In this document: positions 1 to 10,778 of the stretch, one piece after another
Position numbering within the stretch: position 1 is the stretch's first letter
Layout: each line of letters opens with the position of its first letter
Program-made: the position numbers and the translations under genes
The notes under the pieces: generated by a model
What the model was told of the DNA's origin: nothing
What the model saw: only the letters and a program-made list of their open reading frames with translations
Database searches by the model: none
NCBI GenBank assembly: GCA_003254905.1
Contig: QANU01006283.1
Span: 388,779-452,778 of the forward strand
Source of the DNA: Nissolia schottii
Lineage: Eukaryota; Streptophyta; Magnoliopsida; Fabales; Fabaceae
DNA: 64,000 nt
Reading direction: 5' to 3'

Positions 1-1390
1 GGGGGGGTTGATACATTTTGTCTAGAGCCAACAAGTGCACCAATTGCGGCAAGTAATAAGTGAGTTTTTAGGACTCGGGTTTTCGTACTCGTAGATACGG
101 GAGAACTACGTTATTTTAAAACATAGAATTACTTAATTAGTTATAGGTGTTGTTCTTTTTTGGGGTTTTTCAGATCAAGAACAAATAAAAGAAAATAAAC
201 AATAAACAATAAAAACATAAAATAAACAAAGGAAAATTGCACTTTGAATATTCGAGGAATTAAGATGAGAAGAATGTTAGGACAATAGACTTCTACTATC
301 CTAATCTAATTTGTTAATTATTATTCCTATCCAATTATTAATTAATTGATTGGTTATGCTTGGGGTTAATGGCTACTAGCCCTTCTCAAGGTCAAGTAAC
401 CCACTTATTCAGTATTGGCCCCCTAATTTCTTAGTGAGGTCTAAACCAATCATAAGGATTATGTGCCCTAACTACTGGCACCTCATACAACCACACAAGT
501 CACGCAAACTCTCTTGATGTCCCACTGAACCTATGACTTACTAAAACTTGACCTATCTCACACTCTCTCTTTCCTTCTCTCTTTTTCTATGAGGATGCTA
601 ACTATGAATATGGTGATCAAGCATATACATAGTTCAATGATTATAGAATAGCACATGTAATGTCAATTAATCATAAAAGCAATAGAATAACAATTTATAA
701 ATTAAACGACAGAAAGGTTTTGTCCATGCTCAAACAAGAGGGACTAAGTTCATACTAGGGAAATAGATACACAAAAAACGAAAAAGAAGAAGTAGAAGAG
801 ATAGAGATACATAGATAAATGATAGAGAATACAACGAATTCTCGAATGATTTGGCGATCAACAGAGTCTCCGGCCTTCTTCTAGCTCTCCTAAGGTTGCT
901 TCCTCTCCTATTTTTGTCTCTCTCTATCCTATTGAAGTTGTGGTGAATATTTTCTATTTATAGAGGAGCTATTAGGGTTTGTGACAATGTTGTATTTTTT
1001 TAACACTCCAGTGTCATTCGCTTGAGCGAACAAAAATATCCCTCGAGGGATAGTTCATTTTCTTGTAGTGGTAGATTATCTCGTTTGTATATGTGTTGAA
1101 GCATTTTTTTTACTTCACTATAGCGTTCTCTAGAGCTTCTTTTGCATGTTTTCCTAAGTTTTCTTCGCTCGTGAGTGTCCCAAACCTTTATGACTTCCTC
1201 CCCCAAAGACATAATTCACTTGAAAAGCATCCAAAAAATCTATTTCCACCTAGCATGCCTAAAGTGTTAGTTTATGCACCTAAGTGAAATTCTATATGAA
1301 TGCATGCAATTATGTCCTAAAATGAAACTAAAATGCATAAAAACTATATGAATTAGCAAGCAAAAAAGAACTCTAATTGGAGAGTTATCA
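1..1390 (-). mobile_element. LTR of a Ty3/gypsy-type retrotransposon (window-truncated)
   Basis: On the minus strand the sequence reads a purine-rich stretch (plus-strand CAATCCCCAACTTGAG, 1391-1406), then TGATAACTCTCC, which is the usual polypurine-tract/LTR-start arrangement. A minus-strand TATA-like box (CTATAAATAG, about 955-964) lies inside. A similar arrangement ends at 50700 and a related LTR lies near 30.2-31.1 kb. The far end of the LTR is outside or at the window edge. No coding sequence is visible. The family assignment is an inference from layout. Confidence 0.5.
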
Positions 1391-2530
1391 CAATCCCCAA
1401 CTTGAGACCTTTACTTGTCCCTAAGCAAAGAAAATGAAAAAAAAATGACTATCCAATTAGATTAACAACAAAACTAATAAAAACAAAAGAAATGAAAATA
1501 TTTTTGTTGCATCGACACTATAAACATTCCCGTTCTAAGCCGTAAAACTCGAGGAGGCACTTAAGCCGACTCAAAACACTAAACTACATAAAAAAAACAA
1601 TCAACTAAGACTTTTTGTCCCTGTGAAAGACTTAGATTTGGAAAATTGGGGCTAAACCTCCCCATCATTTCTACATATAGTCAACACCATCAGTAAATAG
1701 AAATCAAAGATCCGAGCCATTGAATCACCAAATTGTGAAAGCAAATCACATCAAAGAGAACTCAACAAGAGCGTGTGTGATTTTATGGTGAGCCAAGTCC
1801 CAATTAGATCAAGATTGTGCAAGTGTTCAGATCGACAGAGACAAGGTCCTGTAGCTTAGTAGTTTTCCTTCTTTCTTTCCAGTCAAGCTAGCACTAGACT
1901 AGGGATCAAAAAGACTTTTCTAAGCTTGTAATGTATAGCTTAAGTGGGGTATGATGAAATAGTCATTTATGCTTATTTGATCTATACCCTCAACATAAGG
2001 AACCCTATCTCCTAGACCTACTCATAGGTGAACGGTGAACCCCCAACTTTTAGTTGATTGAACATTCATGCCTCTTTTTGGTTGATCGATCGATGATCCA
2101 CTTTCCTTTGTATCCCTTTCTCATTTTTCACTTCTTTTTGTATGTTTCTTCTTTGTTGTTGTCTTTTCTTTCCACCACTTTTTTGTCCCACTTTTCCTCC
2201 TTTTTTCACCTTTTTAATTTCCTTTTTGCCACCATTTTGAGGATCGAAGCATGAATGCTTGTTGTCGTTATCATGGGCCTACCCCATGAAATGAATCTAA
2301 CAATTTAGGCTTGAAGATATTTTTAGGGATAAAAGGGGTCAATAAAACAAGGGGATCTGTTGCCAAAGAAATCAAGGCTTATACATGGCTAAAATGGGGC
2401 GAATAAGGAGAATTTTCATAAAAGATGGGTTGTGAAGTCTTAATTTTATGAGGTTCCAAACAAGGCCTAGATCACTTCCCTAACTAATGGGTCACTTGAT
2501 CCTATTCCCATAGTCCCCGTGTGGTTCTGC
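1391..2530 (-). mobile_element. 3' internal region of the same LTR element, non-coding
   Basis: AT-rich sequence next to the LTR start, with pyrimidine-rich runs near 2100-2230 resembling those at 51300-51430 beside the second gypsy-type LTR. No protease, reverse transcriptase or integrase reading frame is visible on either strand. The inner boundary is approximate. Confidence 0.35.
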
Positions 2531-3782
2531 GGAATCTGCCAACATTCCCAAGAATGTTATTCCCTAGAATGACTTTTTTAGGAATGATATTTAAATATGT
2601 TTGATTCGCAGATTCAATTCATGAGAATCTTGTAGAAGATGTTTGAGAATGAATTATTCTTGAGTTTTGTTGACACTAATATCCTTGATAATATTTTTTT
2701 TGGTTTTTCCAAAAGTACCCCAAACTAATTAAAATAAAAAATTGATCCTTACATACATTAAACTCATATTTAAATATAATTTACATATAACTAAATATTT
2801 TCTCAACTACCTAAAAGATTATTTATTCTCTCAACTCTCTCAACTTTTTAGTAATTAGAAATAAATATATAATTTTTCTTATTTTTCATGCTACATGTAA
2901 TTACTCAAATTTCATGCAAAATGTTTGACAATAGNGATCGATGATCCACTTTCCTTTGTATCCCTTTCTCATTTTTCACTTCTTTTTGTATGTTTCTTCT
3001 TTGTTGTTGTCTTTTCTTTCCACCACTTTTTTGTCCCACTTTTCCTCCTTTTTTCACCTTTTTAATTTCCTTTTTGCCACCATTTTGAGGATCGAAGCAT
3101 GAATGCTTGTTGTCGTTATCATGGGCCTACCCCATGAAATGAATCTAACAATTTAGGCTTGAAGATATTTTTAGGGATAAAAGGGGTCAATAAAACAAGG
3201 GGATCTGTTGCCAAAGAAATCAAGGCTTATACATGGCTAAAATGGGGCGAATAAGGAGAATTTTCATAAAAGATGGGTTGTGAAGTCTTAATTTTATGAG
3301 GTTCCAAACAAGGCCTAGATCACTTCCCTAACTAATGGGTCACTTGATCCTATTCCCATAGTCCCCGTGTGGTTCTGCGGAATCTGCCAACATTCCCAAG
3401 AATGTTATTCCCTAGAATGACTTTTTTAGGAATGATATTTAAATATGTTTGATTCGCAGATTCAATTCATGAGAATCTTGTAGAAGATGTTTGAGAATGA
3501 ATTATTCTTGAGTTTTGTTGACACTAATATCCTTGATAATATTTTTTTTGGTTTTTCCAAAAGTACCCCAAACTAATTAAAATAAAAAATTGATCCTTAC
3601 ATACATTAAACTCATATTTAAATATAATTTACATATAACTAAATATTTTCTCAACTACCTAAAAGATTATTTATTCTCTCAACTCTCTCAACTTTTTAGT
3701 AATTAGAAATAAATATAAAATTTTTCTTATTTTTCATGCTACATGTAATTACTCAAATTTCATGCAAAATGTTTGACAATAG
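2088..3782. repeat. 847-bp direct duplication joined at a single N
   Basis: Bases 2088-2934 recur as 2936-3782 with one substitution found by eye (near 2870 versus 3718). The two copies are separated only by the ambiguous base at 2935. The duplicated block covers the pyrimidine-rich retroelement tail and the following AT-rich spacer. Near identity with an N exactly at the junction points to two overlapping contig ends placed side by side. A very recent tandem duplication is the alternative. Confidence 0.95.
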
Positions 3783-4480
3783 CAAAAAAAAAAAAAGAAC
3801 AGATCAAATACTTGTATGTTTATGTAATACATTTAATGTGTGCTCCATGATCACTATCAACAATTAATTTCTAGTATTTTGTATATTTTTTAAATACTTT
3901 AAATTAAAATTAATGAAATGGTTGATAGTATTCATAAAACACATATTAAAAATGTACTCCATAAACACAAAAACATTCCTCCAATAAAAATAGGTTCCAC
4001 TAAGTGGGATTAAAAAATATTTGATTAAAATAAAAGTGATAAATCTCACTTTTATTACATATGCACTCAAATATAATATGTTAATTTGCCAACTATGTAA
4101 GAATTTCTATTAGGACACTCAATAAAAGTTAATCTCATCAATTAAGGGAATACTTAATTGCATGCATGGAGAAATACTTATATTTACTACCGTGGAAATG
4201 AATTTATGATCTGCATAACATATATATAGTAATGAAAAATGGATAATAATCAATGATATATGTGTGTGCGCGCTAGGAGGAGCAATAATCTATTTAATAT
4301 AAGAATATCACTAATCGTATGTTCCATCAATTTTTATTTTGACTGGAATGAAGAGATAAATTTGTTGCCTATGCAAGAAATTTTGATCCTGGTGTCAGTG
4401 TGTGGCTGTCCTGTCACAGTCACTGTTAAAATGGTTGCACGCATAAGCTAGCTTGCCACCTCCCAGATTTTCCATACACA
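3783..4480. other. AT-rich spacer upstream of the DUF1639 gene
   Basis: No coding sequence, RNA gene or recognisable transposon was seen. The distal part presumably holds the promoter of the gene starting at 4791. Confidence 0.4.
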
Positions 4481-4485
4481 CAACA

Positions 4486-4541
4486 CAAACCTTCTTTCTC
4501 CCCTCCTCCATCTCCATCTCCATCACCTTCATCTTCCTCAA
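4486..4541 (+). promoter_or_regulatory. Pyrimidine-rich patch, core promoter or 5' leader of the DUF1639 gene
   Basis: A CT-rich run with repeated CCATCT and CTCC units, about 250 bases before the ATG. Such Y patches are common around plant transcription starts. The exact transcription start cannot be read from the sequence. Confidence 0.35.
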
Positions 4542-4750
4542 TTTCCCCCGCAATCAATCACCAAACTCAGAGAAACAAAATACACTGAGTGGGGGAAAAA
4601 AAAAAAACACTTTAGAGTACACATTCCAACCATAACTCAAAGGAATTCAATTCACAAAACAAGCTCTCACACACACAGACACTCATTAAAACTCAGAATC
4701 ATTTTTACAACGCAATCCAATTCAGTGTTTCCTTCTCACACGCAAACACT

Positions 4751-4751
<1 letters not shown>

Positions 4752-4781
<30 letters not shown>
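4752..4781 (+). repeat. (TCA)10 microsatellite in the 5' leader
   Basis: Ten uninterrupted TCA units end nine bases before the ATG at 4791. The frame is open upstream of that ATG as far as 4725, but without another ATG, so the serine run it would encode is not expected to be translated. Confidence 0.85.
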
Positions 4782-4790
4782 ATTCATCAT

Positions 4791-5822
4791 ATGGGTATGG
4801 TACCTGAAAGATCAAAGCTACTTCATAACTTCTCCTTCCCCTGCTTGAAATGGGGTTCCCAAAAGTTCCTCAGATGCATCAACAACAGTCCTCGCCCGCT
4901 TCCTCCTTCCTCCCTCGATCGCCGATCGTCGCTCCCCCAGTCCAAAACCGAACCTTTTCAAGCCCCCAAGCGAAAACAAAGGAACAACGTTAATGGGGTG
5001 GCAGGGGAGAAGCTCAAAGTTTCCACCTTTGACGATGGAATCGGAGGGGAAGAAGGAAGTGGTGGTGCTGCTAATAGGCCTTGGAATTTGAGGACTAGAA
5101 GAGCTGCTTGCAAGGCACCACCGTCACAATCACAGTCGCAACAGAAACTACCACATGATGATGAAGGGCGCAAAGTTTTTGAGGTGGGTTCTTCTTCTTC
5201 TTCTTCTTCTTCTTTGCAAGTGAAGTTTTCAGTTTCTCTGTCAAAGCAAGAGGTGGAACAAGACTTCTGGGGCTTGGTTGGGGCCAGGCCTCCCAGGAGG
5301 CCCAAGAAGAGGCCCAGGATTGTGCAGAGGCATTTGGATGTAAGTGAAACTTTTTGAGATCATAGTTGATGTGAATGTGAATTGGAATCCCGTGTTCTTT
5401 TTATTCTCTTGGTTTTTGCTTGCTGCGCTGTGAGTTTTAGAGTTATGAGAACTCTTGTTTTTGTTTTCTTTGCATTTGGTCATGTCTTAGAACTTATGTT
5501 CACTTCTTGCATTGTGCAAAGGCAATTGGATGTAAGTTACACTACGAAGTGATGTGAAATGAAATGAAATCTTGTGGTTTTTGTTTGGATGCAATTGGTT
5601 TTTGTTTTGAGGACAATGACATAAAATGATTTTGGAAACTTGAAAATTCTTCTTGTTGGTATTTTTCATTTGTTTGCACTTGGTCATGGACTCGTGTCTT
5701 TGTTCACTTATTGCAATGTTTTTTTGCTGGTTTGAAACAATGTGTTGCAGGCACTTTTTCCTGGGTTGTGGCTGACAGAGGTTACTGCAGAAGCATACAA
5801 AGTGTCTGATGTTCCTGACTGA
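4791..5822 (+). CDS. DUF1639 family protein (2 coding exons)
   Basis: Exons 4791-5339 and 5751-5822 join with GT-AG borders to give 206 residues. The start is the ATG at 4791, giving MGMVPERSKLLHNFSF, which fits the conserved family N-terminus; the open frame before it has only a GTG. The protein has a basic, Ser/Pro-rich N-terminal half, the motif RPWNLRTRRA in the middle, and the hallmark C-terminal block FWGLVGARPPRRPKKRPR, which runs across the splice junction into HLDALFPGLWL and ends KVSDVPD. The basic KKRPR run could act in nuclear localisation, but the family has no established biochemical role. A second intron seems to lie in the 3' UTR (about 5824-5917). The coding intron holds a diverged duplicate of the exon end and its splice donor. 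Confidence 0.9.
5319..5720 (+). repeat. Imperfect tandem duplication of exon 1 end plus intron start
   Basis: Bases 5319-5345 (last coding bases of exon 1 and the GTAAGT donor) reappear at 5511-5537 with 25 of 27 matches. Similarity continues patchily, for example TTTGCATTTGGTCATG at 5469 and TTTGCACTTGGTCATG at 5673. The period is about 190-205 bases. The second copy lies wholly inside the intron and keeps a good donor sequence. Confidence 0.75.
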
Positions 5823-5917
5823 GGTATAATTATTTTTCTCTATCTCTGTGTCTATATATAGCAGCTGTGAATTTCAATTAGATCAATAACTAGAATTTAT
5901 GATTAATTGTTATGCAG

Positions 5918-7082
5918 GGCCTGAAATGATAGCAAAATGGGATTCTGGATTTTCCATAATATTCTGCTTCCTGACTACTTACACGTTGTGACATAAATAA
6001 TGGTAATTGCCAAGTAAATCAAAAGTTGATTGCAATAATCATGAAATTTTGGAATTTTGCCGTTGATTATCTGAATGTAGTAACTTGCAGATTTTATAGA
6101 TGAACAATATTTACTTCCTTTGTCCTGCTTCAAAAATCTTCCTTTATTTTTCAATTGCTTTCTGTATGTACTACGTAGCAAAGCTTCTGGTGTTCCTCAA
6201 AATTCGGAGGCATCAATTTGTCGCTCACCTGTCACAGAAGATATTCATTATTCTCTTTAGCAGAATCGTGAATAATGCGTGATACTATACTGAGCTTGCT
6301 CTTTCTGTAGGCATTATGTGAATCTGGATTGCCAATCATAATTAATTTAATCCACTTGTAATATGGTACTAGGAAGTTATATATGGCACCACTCTTACCA
6401 GGTATAAAGAGGGAAAATTTGGCATATATAATGTGCTTAGCATGTCCTAGTGACTGTTACAAAAGTATGAATATCAATGCTTATCCTTTTTTTTCTTTTG
6501 TAATTGAAGAAATAATAAGGAAAAACAATTGTTACCAGTTGCAATGAATGCAAAGTGATAAGTTTTTAGTGTATTACACAAAACTTCTCTACTTTTGTAA
6601 CTGAATTTCCCATTCTACCCACAGAACCTAGCGCGCAAGTTTGTATATTCATATAGAAGCCAGATAGAGCTGTAGAACAATCAACTAAACTGTAAGAAAA
6701 CATTTTATTATAACTTGTAATAGTAACACTAGTTTACTTTTTGAATTTAGAAAGCAATAGATATGAAGTATATTGTACTTTGTATTCTTTTCTTGTCTTT
6801 GGAACATTCCATTAGTGTTTGATTGCGTCTAGTACAGGAGAACAGCTCAGTAAGCATCCAGGGAAAAAGTTTTTCTTAATTGCATTCCGTATGATGGATG
6901 GTCATCAAAAGTATGATTAAGGTTTTCGTTTTAATAAAATGGAAATCATCAGTAGTTTCCTTTTCAATGTCTCTGAACCTCAGCAACCCTGCTAGGTAGA
7001 GTTTATCTGTATTATGTCATCACAGGTGAAACAATTATGCTTATTGAAGTTGTATCTGTTGTTGCTGTGATAATTCTTGAAA
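5918..7082. other. 3' UTR and intergenic spacer
   Basis: Starts with the probable 3' UTR of the DUF1639 gene after its UTR intron. The rest is AT-rich and without recognisable genes or repeats. Confidence 0.4.
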
Positions 7083-7312
7083 CAAAAATGCTACATGTAC
7101 ACCCAATTTCATACACTCATACATACACTATTAATAATACACAAACTTTATTTTCACGAATGCACAAACATTACAAACTTGTAAGTAATACTCTCAACTA
7201 TACTTAATTAAGTGCACAAACATTACATGAGTTAAAACACAAACTTTATGTATATAAATACGAAGTGTATGTATGGTGTATGACTTTTGGTGTACGTGTA
7301 GCAGAACTCTTC
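7083..7312 (+). mobile_element. MITE, copy 1
   Basis: About 213-230 bp with imperfect terminal inverted repeats of about 40 bases: one end reads GCTACATGTACACCCAATTT and the other, reverse-complemented, reads GCTACACGTACACCAAAAGT; both continue with a CATACA-type repeat. It is non-coding and internally AT-rich. A second copy in opposite orientation lies at 13224-13451, with the same 213-bp distance between the GCTAC ends. The superfamily is not assigned because target-site duplications are unclear. Confidence 0.8.
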
Positions 7313-7380
7313 TTGAAATTCTGCGGTCATTTGCATGATGCTGTGATTTGAGTATAATATTTACATGAATGGTTCAGAGT

Positions 7381-7541
7381 GTGAGACTCGGTGCAACAGT
7401 AAGGTTATTGCCTTGTGACTTTAAGGTCTCAAGTTCAAATCTTGGAAACAAACTCTCTGTTTACGGGAGTAAGACTGTGTACATTTACCCTCCCTAGACC
7501 CTACCAGTCGAAAGCCTTGTGCACTGAGGTGCCCTTTATTG
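7381..7541 (+). mobile_element. tRNA-derived SINE (Au-SINE-like)
   Basis: The order of features matches plant Au-type SINEs: an A-box-like GTGAGACTCGGTGCAAC, then TTATTGCCTTGTGAC, a B-box-like AGTTCAAATCT, TTGGAAAC, a GTAAGACTGTGTACAT block, a region rich in CCCT, and an end reading GTGCACTGAGGTGCCCTTTATT. It is diverged, so probably an old copy. It is not an intact tRNA gene because the 3' half cannot fold as one. Confidence 0.7.
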
Positions 7542-9288
7542 CATGCTAGTGGTTCCAGCAAACGCAGCCTGTTTCACTCTCTTATTATCTTAGCAATTCA
7601 AGTAATTGCTAGTGATGAGAGTTTTTTGTAGCATTCTTTCATCCCATGGAGATCTCTAGTAGCTCTATTGCCGCATCACATATTCTCAAGTATTGGATTT
7701 AGCCGGCGGCGAGCTTGTCGATAATAGGTTTGTTGAGAAATAGTCAAATTTTGTGAATGTCCAAACTCCAAATAAGGCCGTGTTTGGCACTATGTTCTCT
7801 ATTTACAGGCATGGTTCTTGTGAACATGATTTTTGGGTTTACTTAACGTATTTGTACATGACTTCCTTGCATAGGAATTGGTTCTTATTTAGATCACATT
7901 GTCATGTATGCTTTTGTACTGGAATTGAAGCTATCCCTATATAGGAACTGGAATAATGTAAAATTATATTGATCAGGAAACAATGATTTTAGGATGATGT
8001 GGCAGCAATGTAGAGGATTGTATCAGAATTAATATATTATAAATATATTTATTTTTTTGAAAAGTACTTGTTCTCAGATTCACACCACAAAATACATTTT
8101 TCATCTAAACTAAATTGGTCTGCTTTTCAGTTTACACCAAATATGTTAGTATTTTGTGCTTAGAGGTTGGTATTGAATTTGATGATGTGTCTTGATTTAT
8201 GGATCAGCATTTTAATCGAGATTATTTTAAGATCACACGTGTCCTCTCACCAATTGTTTGAGCCGGATTATTATGTTGTTTGATATAGACAAAATCATTT
8301 TAAAATAAATATTAATTTTAATGATATTGCTATAAACATTATTTGCAATAGGATTTTGGTAGGGAATCAAATTTGAAATATTTCAGGGAAACCTTTATGA
8401 TATGAATGCCAGAAACCATTGTGGCCTTAAAAACTAAGACGAAAAAGGTCAAAATTGATCAATGAAGTTGGTAATTTAGAAGGGAGATGAATCCAAACTC
8501 CGCATATTATGGCAAAGAAAAGTAAATTGTGGGGGGTAGGGAGGTGGAAGTTCCTTCACATTTAAGTTAGAATAACAAAGATTTATGATTTCAAAATCCG
8601 TGCGAAGAATGAAGATATTTGGATCCTTTTGGACTTTTTGGGAAGCCATCATGAATCATTGAAAGTACACTAGCGGAGCTCAATCATTACCATGATTTGC
8701 TTTGACATTGTTCATGTGAAACCAAAATTCATTATGAGGAGCAAAAACTGATCAAGTAATGATGAGAAGATGGGAACACAGTTCAAATTAGAAAAACTAT
8801 GTTTGGGAGCAAAATTTTCCAACCCATAATTTAGACATGGATGAATAAATGCATGGTTGGTGTAGTAAGGTAACAAATAATAGTTTTTTTTTTTTACTGA
8901 ATTCACAGGTAAAGTAACTAAATTTTTTCAGTTATTAACCTATGATTCTCCGTATTTCTCACAGATTCATCATTCATATTTCATGCAATTAAAATTTCTA
9001 GTGATTTTGTACATGATTCTCCAAGTGTTACAATGGTGTCTAAAATATAAAGTGTACCAATGACAATATTCTTAGTTATAATCATTAAGCATGACCACCT
9101 CGAAAGTTATGACAGGAATTCTAATTGTCCAATAAGTAAGCACGTCAAAATTGAAGGTTTTTTTGTATAATGAAATTTTTGTGTAGGTATATTTCGATCC
9201 ACACAACGAATAACATTTCAGTTAAATGTGGAGGCTGAAATGCTATCATTATGCAATTTAAAATATATCTAACATAATGTTTTAGGAC

Positions 9289-9336
9289 TACACAAAACTT
9301 TATGTTCCGTATTACACAAAACTTTATGTTCCGTAT
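9289..9336. repeat. 24-bp unit repeated twice
   Basis: TACACAAAACTTTATGTTCC and the next few bases occur twice back to back without a mismatch seen. Confidence 0.8.
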
Positions 9337-9727
9337 ATTTTTATGTAAAATGCATCAACCATATGCCAATACATAGCATTAGATACCACAAAACAAAGGT
9401 CCGTGATCAGGTGAGTTAAGTGGCAGAAAAGATAATTCAGACAACATATTTTTCCATGAGTTTCATCATGGATTTGTTTGTTTGTCCATGAAACTCCCAC
9501 CTTTAGTTGTCAAATTCTTTGCAATTAGAGACAAAGTGTTAGTTAAATAGTTGTGAAATTTCTCATAAATAAACCAGTGGTAATCTGAACAAGTACCTAA
9601 TGCCACAAGGTTCCACGTTTAGTTGTAATCACAAATATAAAAATAAAAAAACAAGATGGGACAAAGCATTAAGATGGATTCCCATTGTTGTGTCTCCCAA
9701 GCCCACGACCCTTCACACAAAACTCTC

Positions 9728-9807
9728 GTGTGGTCTTTGGGCGGCATGTTAAATATGTCTCAGACCACACAATGAATGATATTTAAATTTGAAATATCAT
9801 TCATTGT
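9728..9807. repeat. Two adjacent inverted repeats (hairpins)
   Basis: GTGTGGTCT (9728-9736) pairs with AGACCACAC (9762-9770). ACAATGAATGATATTT (9769-9784) pairs perfectly with AAATATCATTCATTGT (9792-9807), giving a 16-bp stem with a 7-base loop. They lie about 235 bases beyond the stop codon of the minus-strand gene at 10041. Confidence 0.8.
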
Positions 9808-10040
9808 CACTCTAAAATCACACAAGAATTTGTCTTAATAATTTATTCCGAATGGCCATGATTTTGTAGTTGTATAACATAACTAACTACATTGATTGCC
9901 ATACTAATTAAACCTCTATTTACTTCTCTCACTTTCATGTCTCATCATAATAACATTAAAATGATGCTGATAATTGATAAACCAAGATGAAATTCATGAC
10001 ATAATAATGATCATAATTCATATATAGCATACGAGTAAAG

Positions 10041-10778
10041 TCACTTCTTGCTCTTCTTAACCTTCCCAACACCTAAAAATGAACCCAAACCAAACAGATT
10101 TGAACTTCCCTTTGAAACATAAGGGGTTGGCATGTTCAAAACAGGACTAATCCTAACACCATTGCCATAAGACCCTCCTCCATAACCCTTACCTGAAGGA
10201 GATTTCTGCACAGGATACAAGTTTGGCGCAGAACATGAAGATGTCGAAGATTGCTGCTTGTTTGAGCTCATTTTCTTCGGATTGGGCGCCGAACCGGTGG
10301 AGTTGCTCCTCGACAGAAGAGACAAAGAGCAGATCAAGGTCTTCTTTGTGTCATAATTGAGGCTCTTGCTCCTATGGAACCTCCAAAAGGACTTAGAACA
10401 ATGAGGCTTCTTCTTCTCATTTTCAGAAGAACTCACTTCAAGGAGGAGTTCTCTAATGGTTTCTTTCTTCAATTTGTCAGCAACCGGTGAGCATGGTCTT
10501 GGAGGAAGCCTTGTGCGAGGGGTTTCCAACAAATGAGGATGTTTTGTTCTTGTGTTTGGGGTGGTTTTCTCTTGTTGTATTTGAATTGGAAGGATTACTC
10601 CATTGGAGAAAAGCTCGTCGGCCCAAGGCGATTCGGAGTCAAGGGTGTTGCTTGTGATGAACTCAAACTCTGAATTCGAGTCCTCCGGCGCCGGCCATGT
10701 ATGAGGCAAAGCTTGTAGCTCCGAATCGGACAGATCGTGGGAGAAAGAGAGGCGAGGAGAACTTGTTTCGGAACACAT
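10041..10778 (-). CDS. DUF1645-like plant-specific protein
   Basis: A single uninterrupted exon of 245 residues. The start is the ATG at 10778-10776 (MCSETSSPRLSFSHDL); the frame stays open for 11 more codons upstream but has only a TTG there. Visible motifs in order: FEFI followed by WADELFSNGVILP, a Pro/Thr-rich stretch, a short helix-like LKKETIRELLLE, SFWRFHRSKSLN, SLLSRSNSTGS, GNGVRISPVLN and a basic C-terminus NLFGLGSFLGVGKVKKSKK. This order (ADELF, then RSxSLN, then SRSNSTGS, then GNGVR) is that of the DUF1645 family and also resembles membrane-associated kinase regulator proteins. No membrane segment or signal peptide is seen. Function unknown; a role at the plasma membrane or in the nucleus would be a guess from the basic tail. 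Confidence 0.85.
   Translation of the reverse strand: MCSETSSPRLSFSHDLSDSELQALPHTWPAPEDSNSEFEFITSNTLDSESPWADELFSNGVILPIQIQQEKTTPNTRTKHPHLLETPRTRLPPRPCSPVADKLKKETIRELLLEVSSSENEKKKPHCSKSFWRFHRSKSLNYDTKKTLICSLSLLSRSNSTGSAPNPKKMSSNKQQSSTSSCSAPNLYPVQKSPSGKGYGGGSYGNGVRISPVLNMPTPYVSKGSSNLFGLGSFLGVGKVKKSKK

Larger units (their letters stand above)
7545..10040. other. Intergenic spacer, no gene seen
   Basis: AT-rich. It contains a 24-bp tandem duplication (9289-9336) and a pair of hairpins (9728-9807). The only open frames are short, and the last few hundred bases should include the 3' UTR of the minus-strand gene at 10041. Confidence 0.4.

Noticed and set aside
4725..4790. N-terminal extension of the DUF1639 protein with a serine run
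   Set aside because: The frame opens on GTG, not ATG, and the serines come from the (TCA)10 repeat. The ATG at 4791 gives the conserved family N-terminus.
4958..5305. 115-codon minus-strand frame opposite DUF1639 exon 1
   Set aside because: It is the antisense shadow of a well-supported exon and shows no domain.
7381..7460. Possible tRNA gene from A-box and B-box-like sequences
   Set aside because: The 3' part continues as an Au-type SINE body and no cloverleaf with matching acceptor arms can be drawn.
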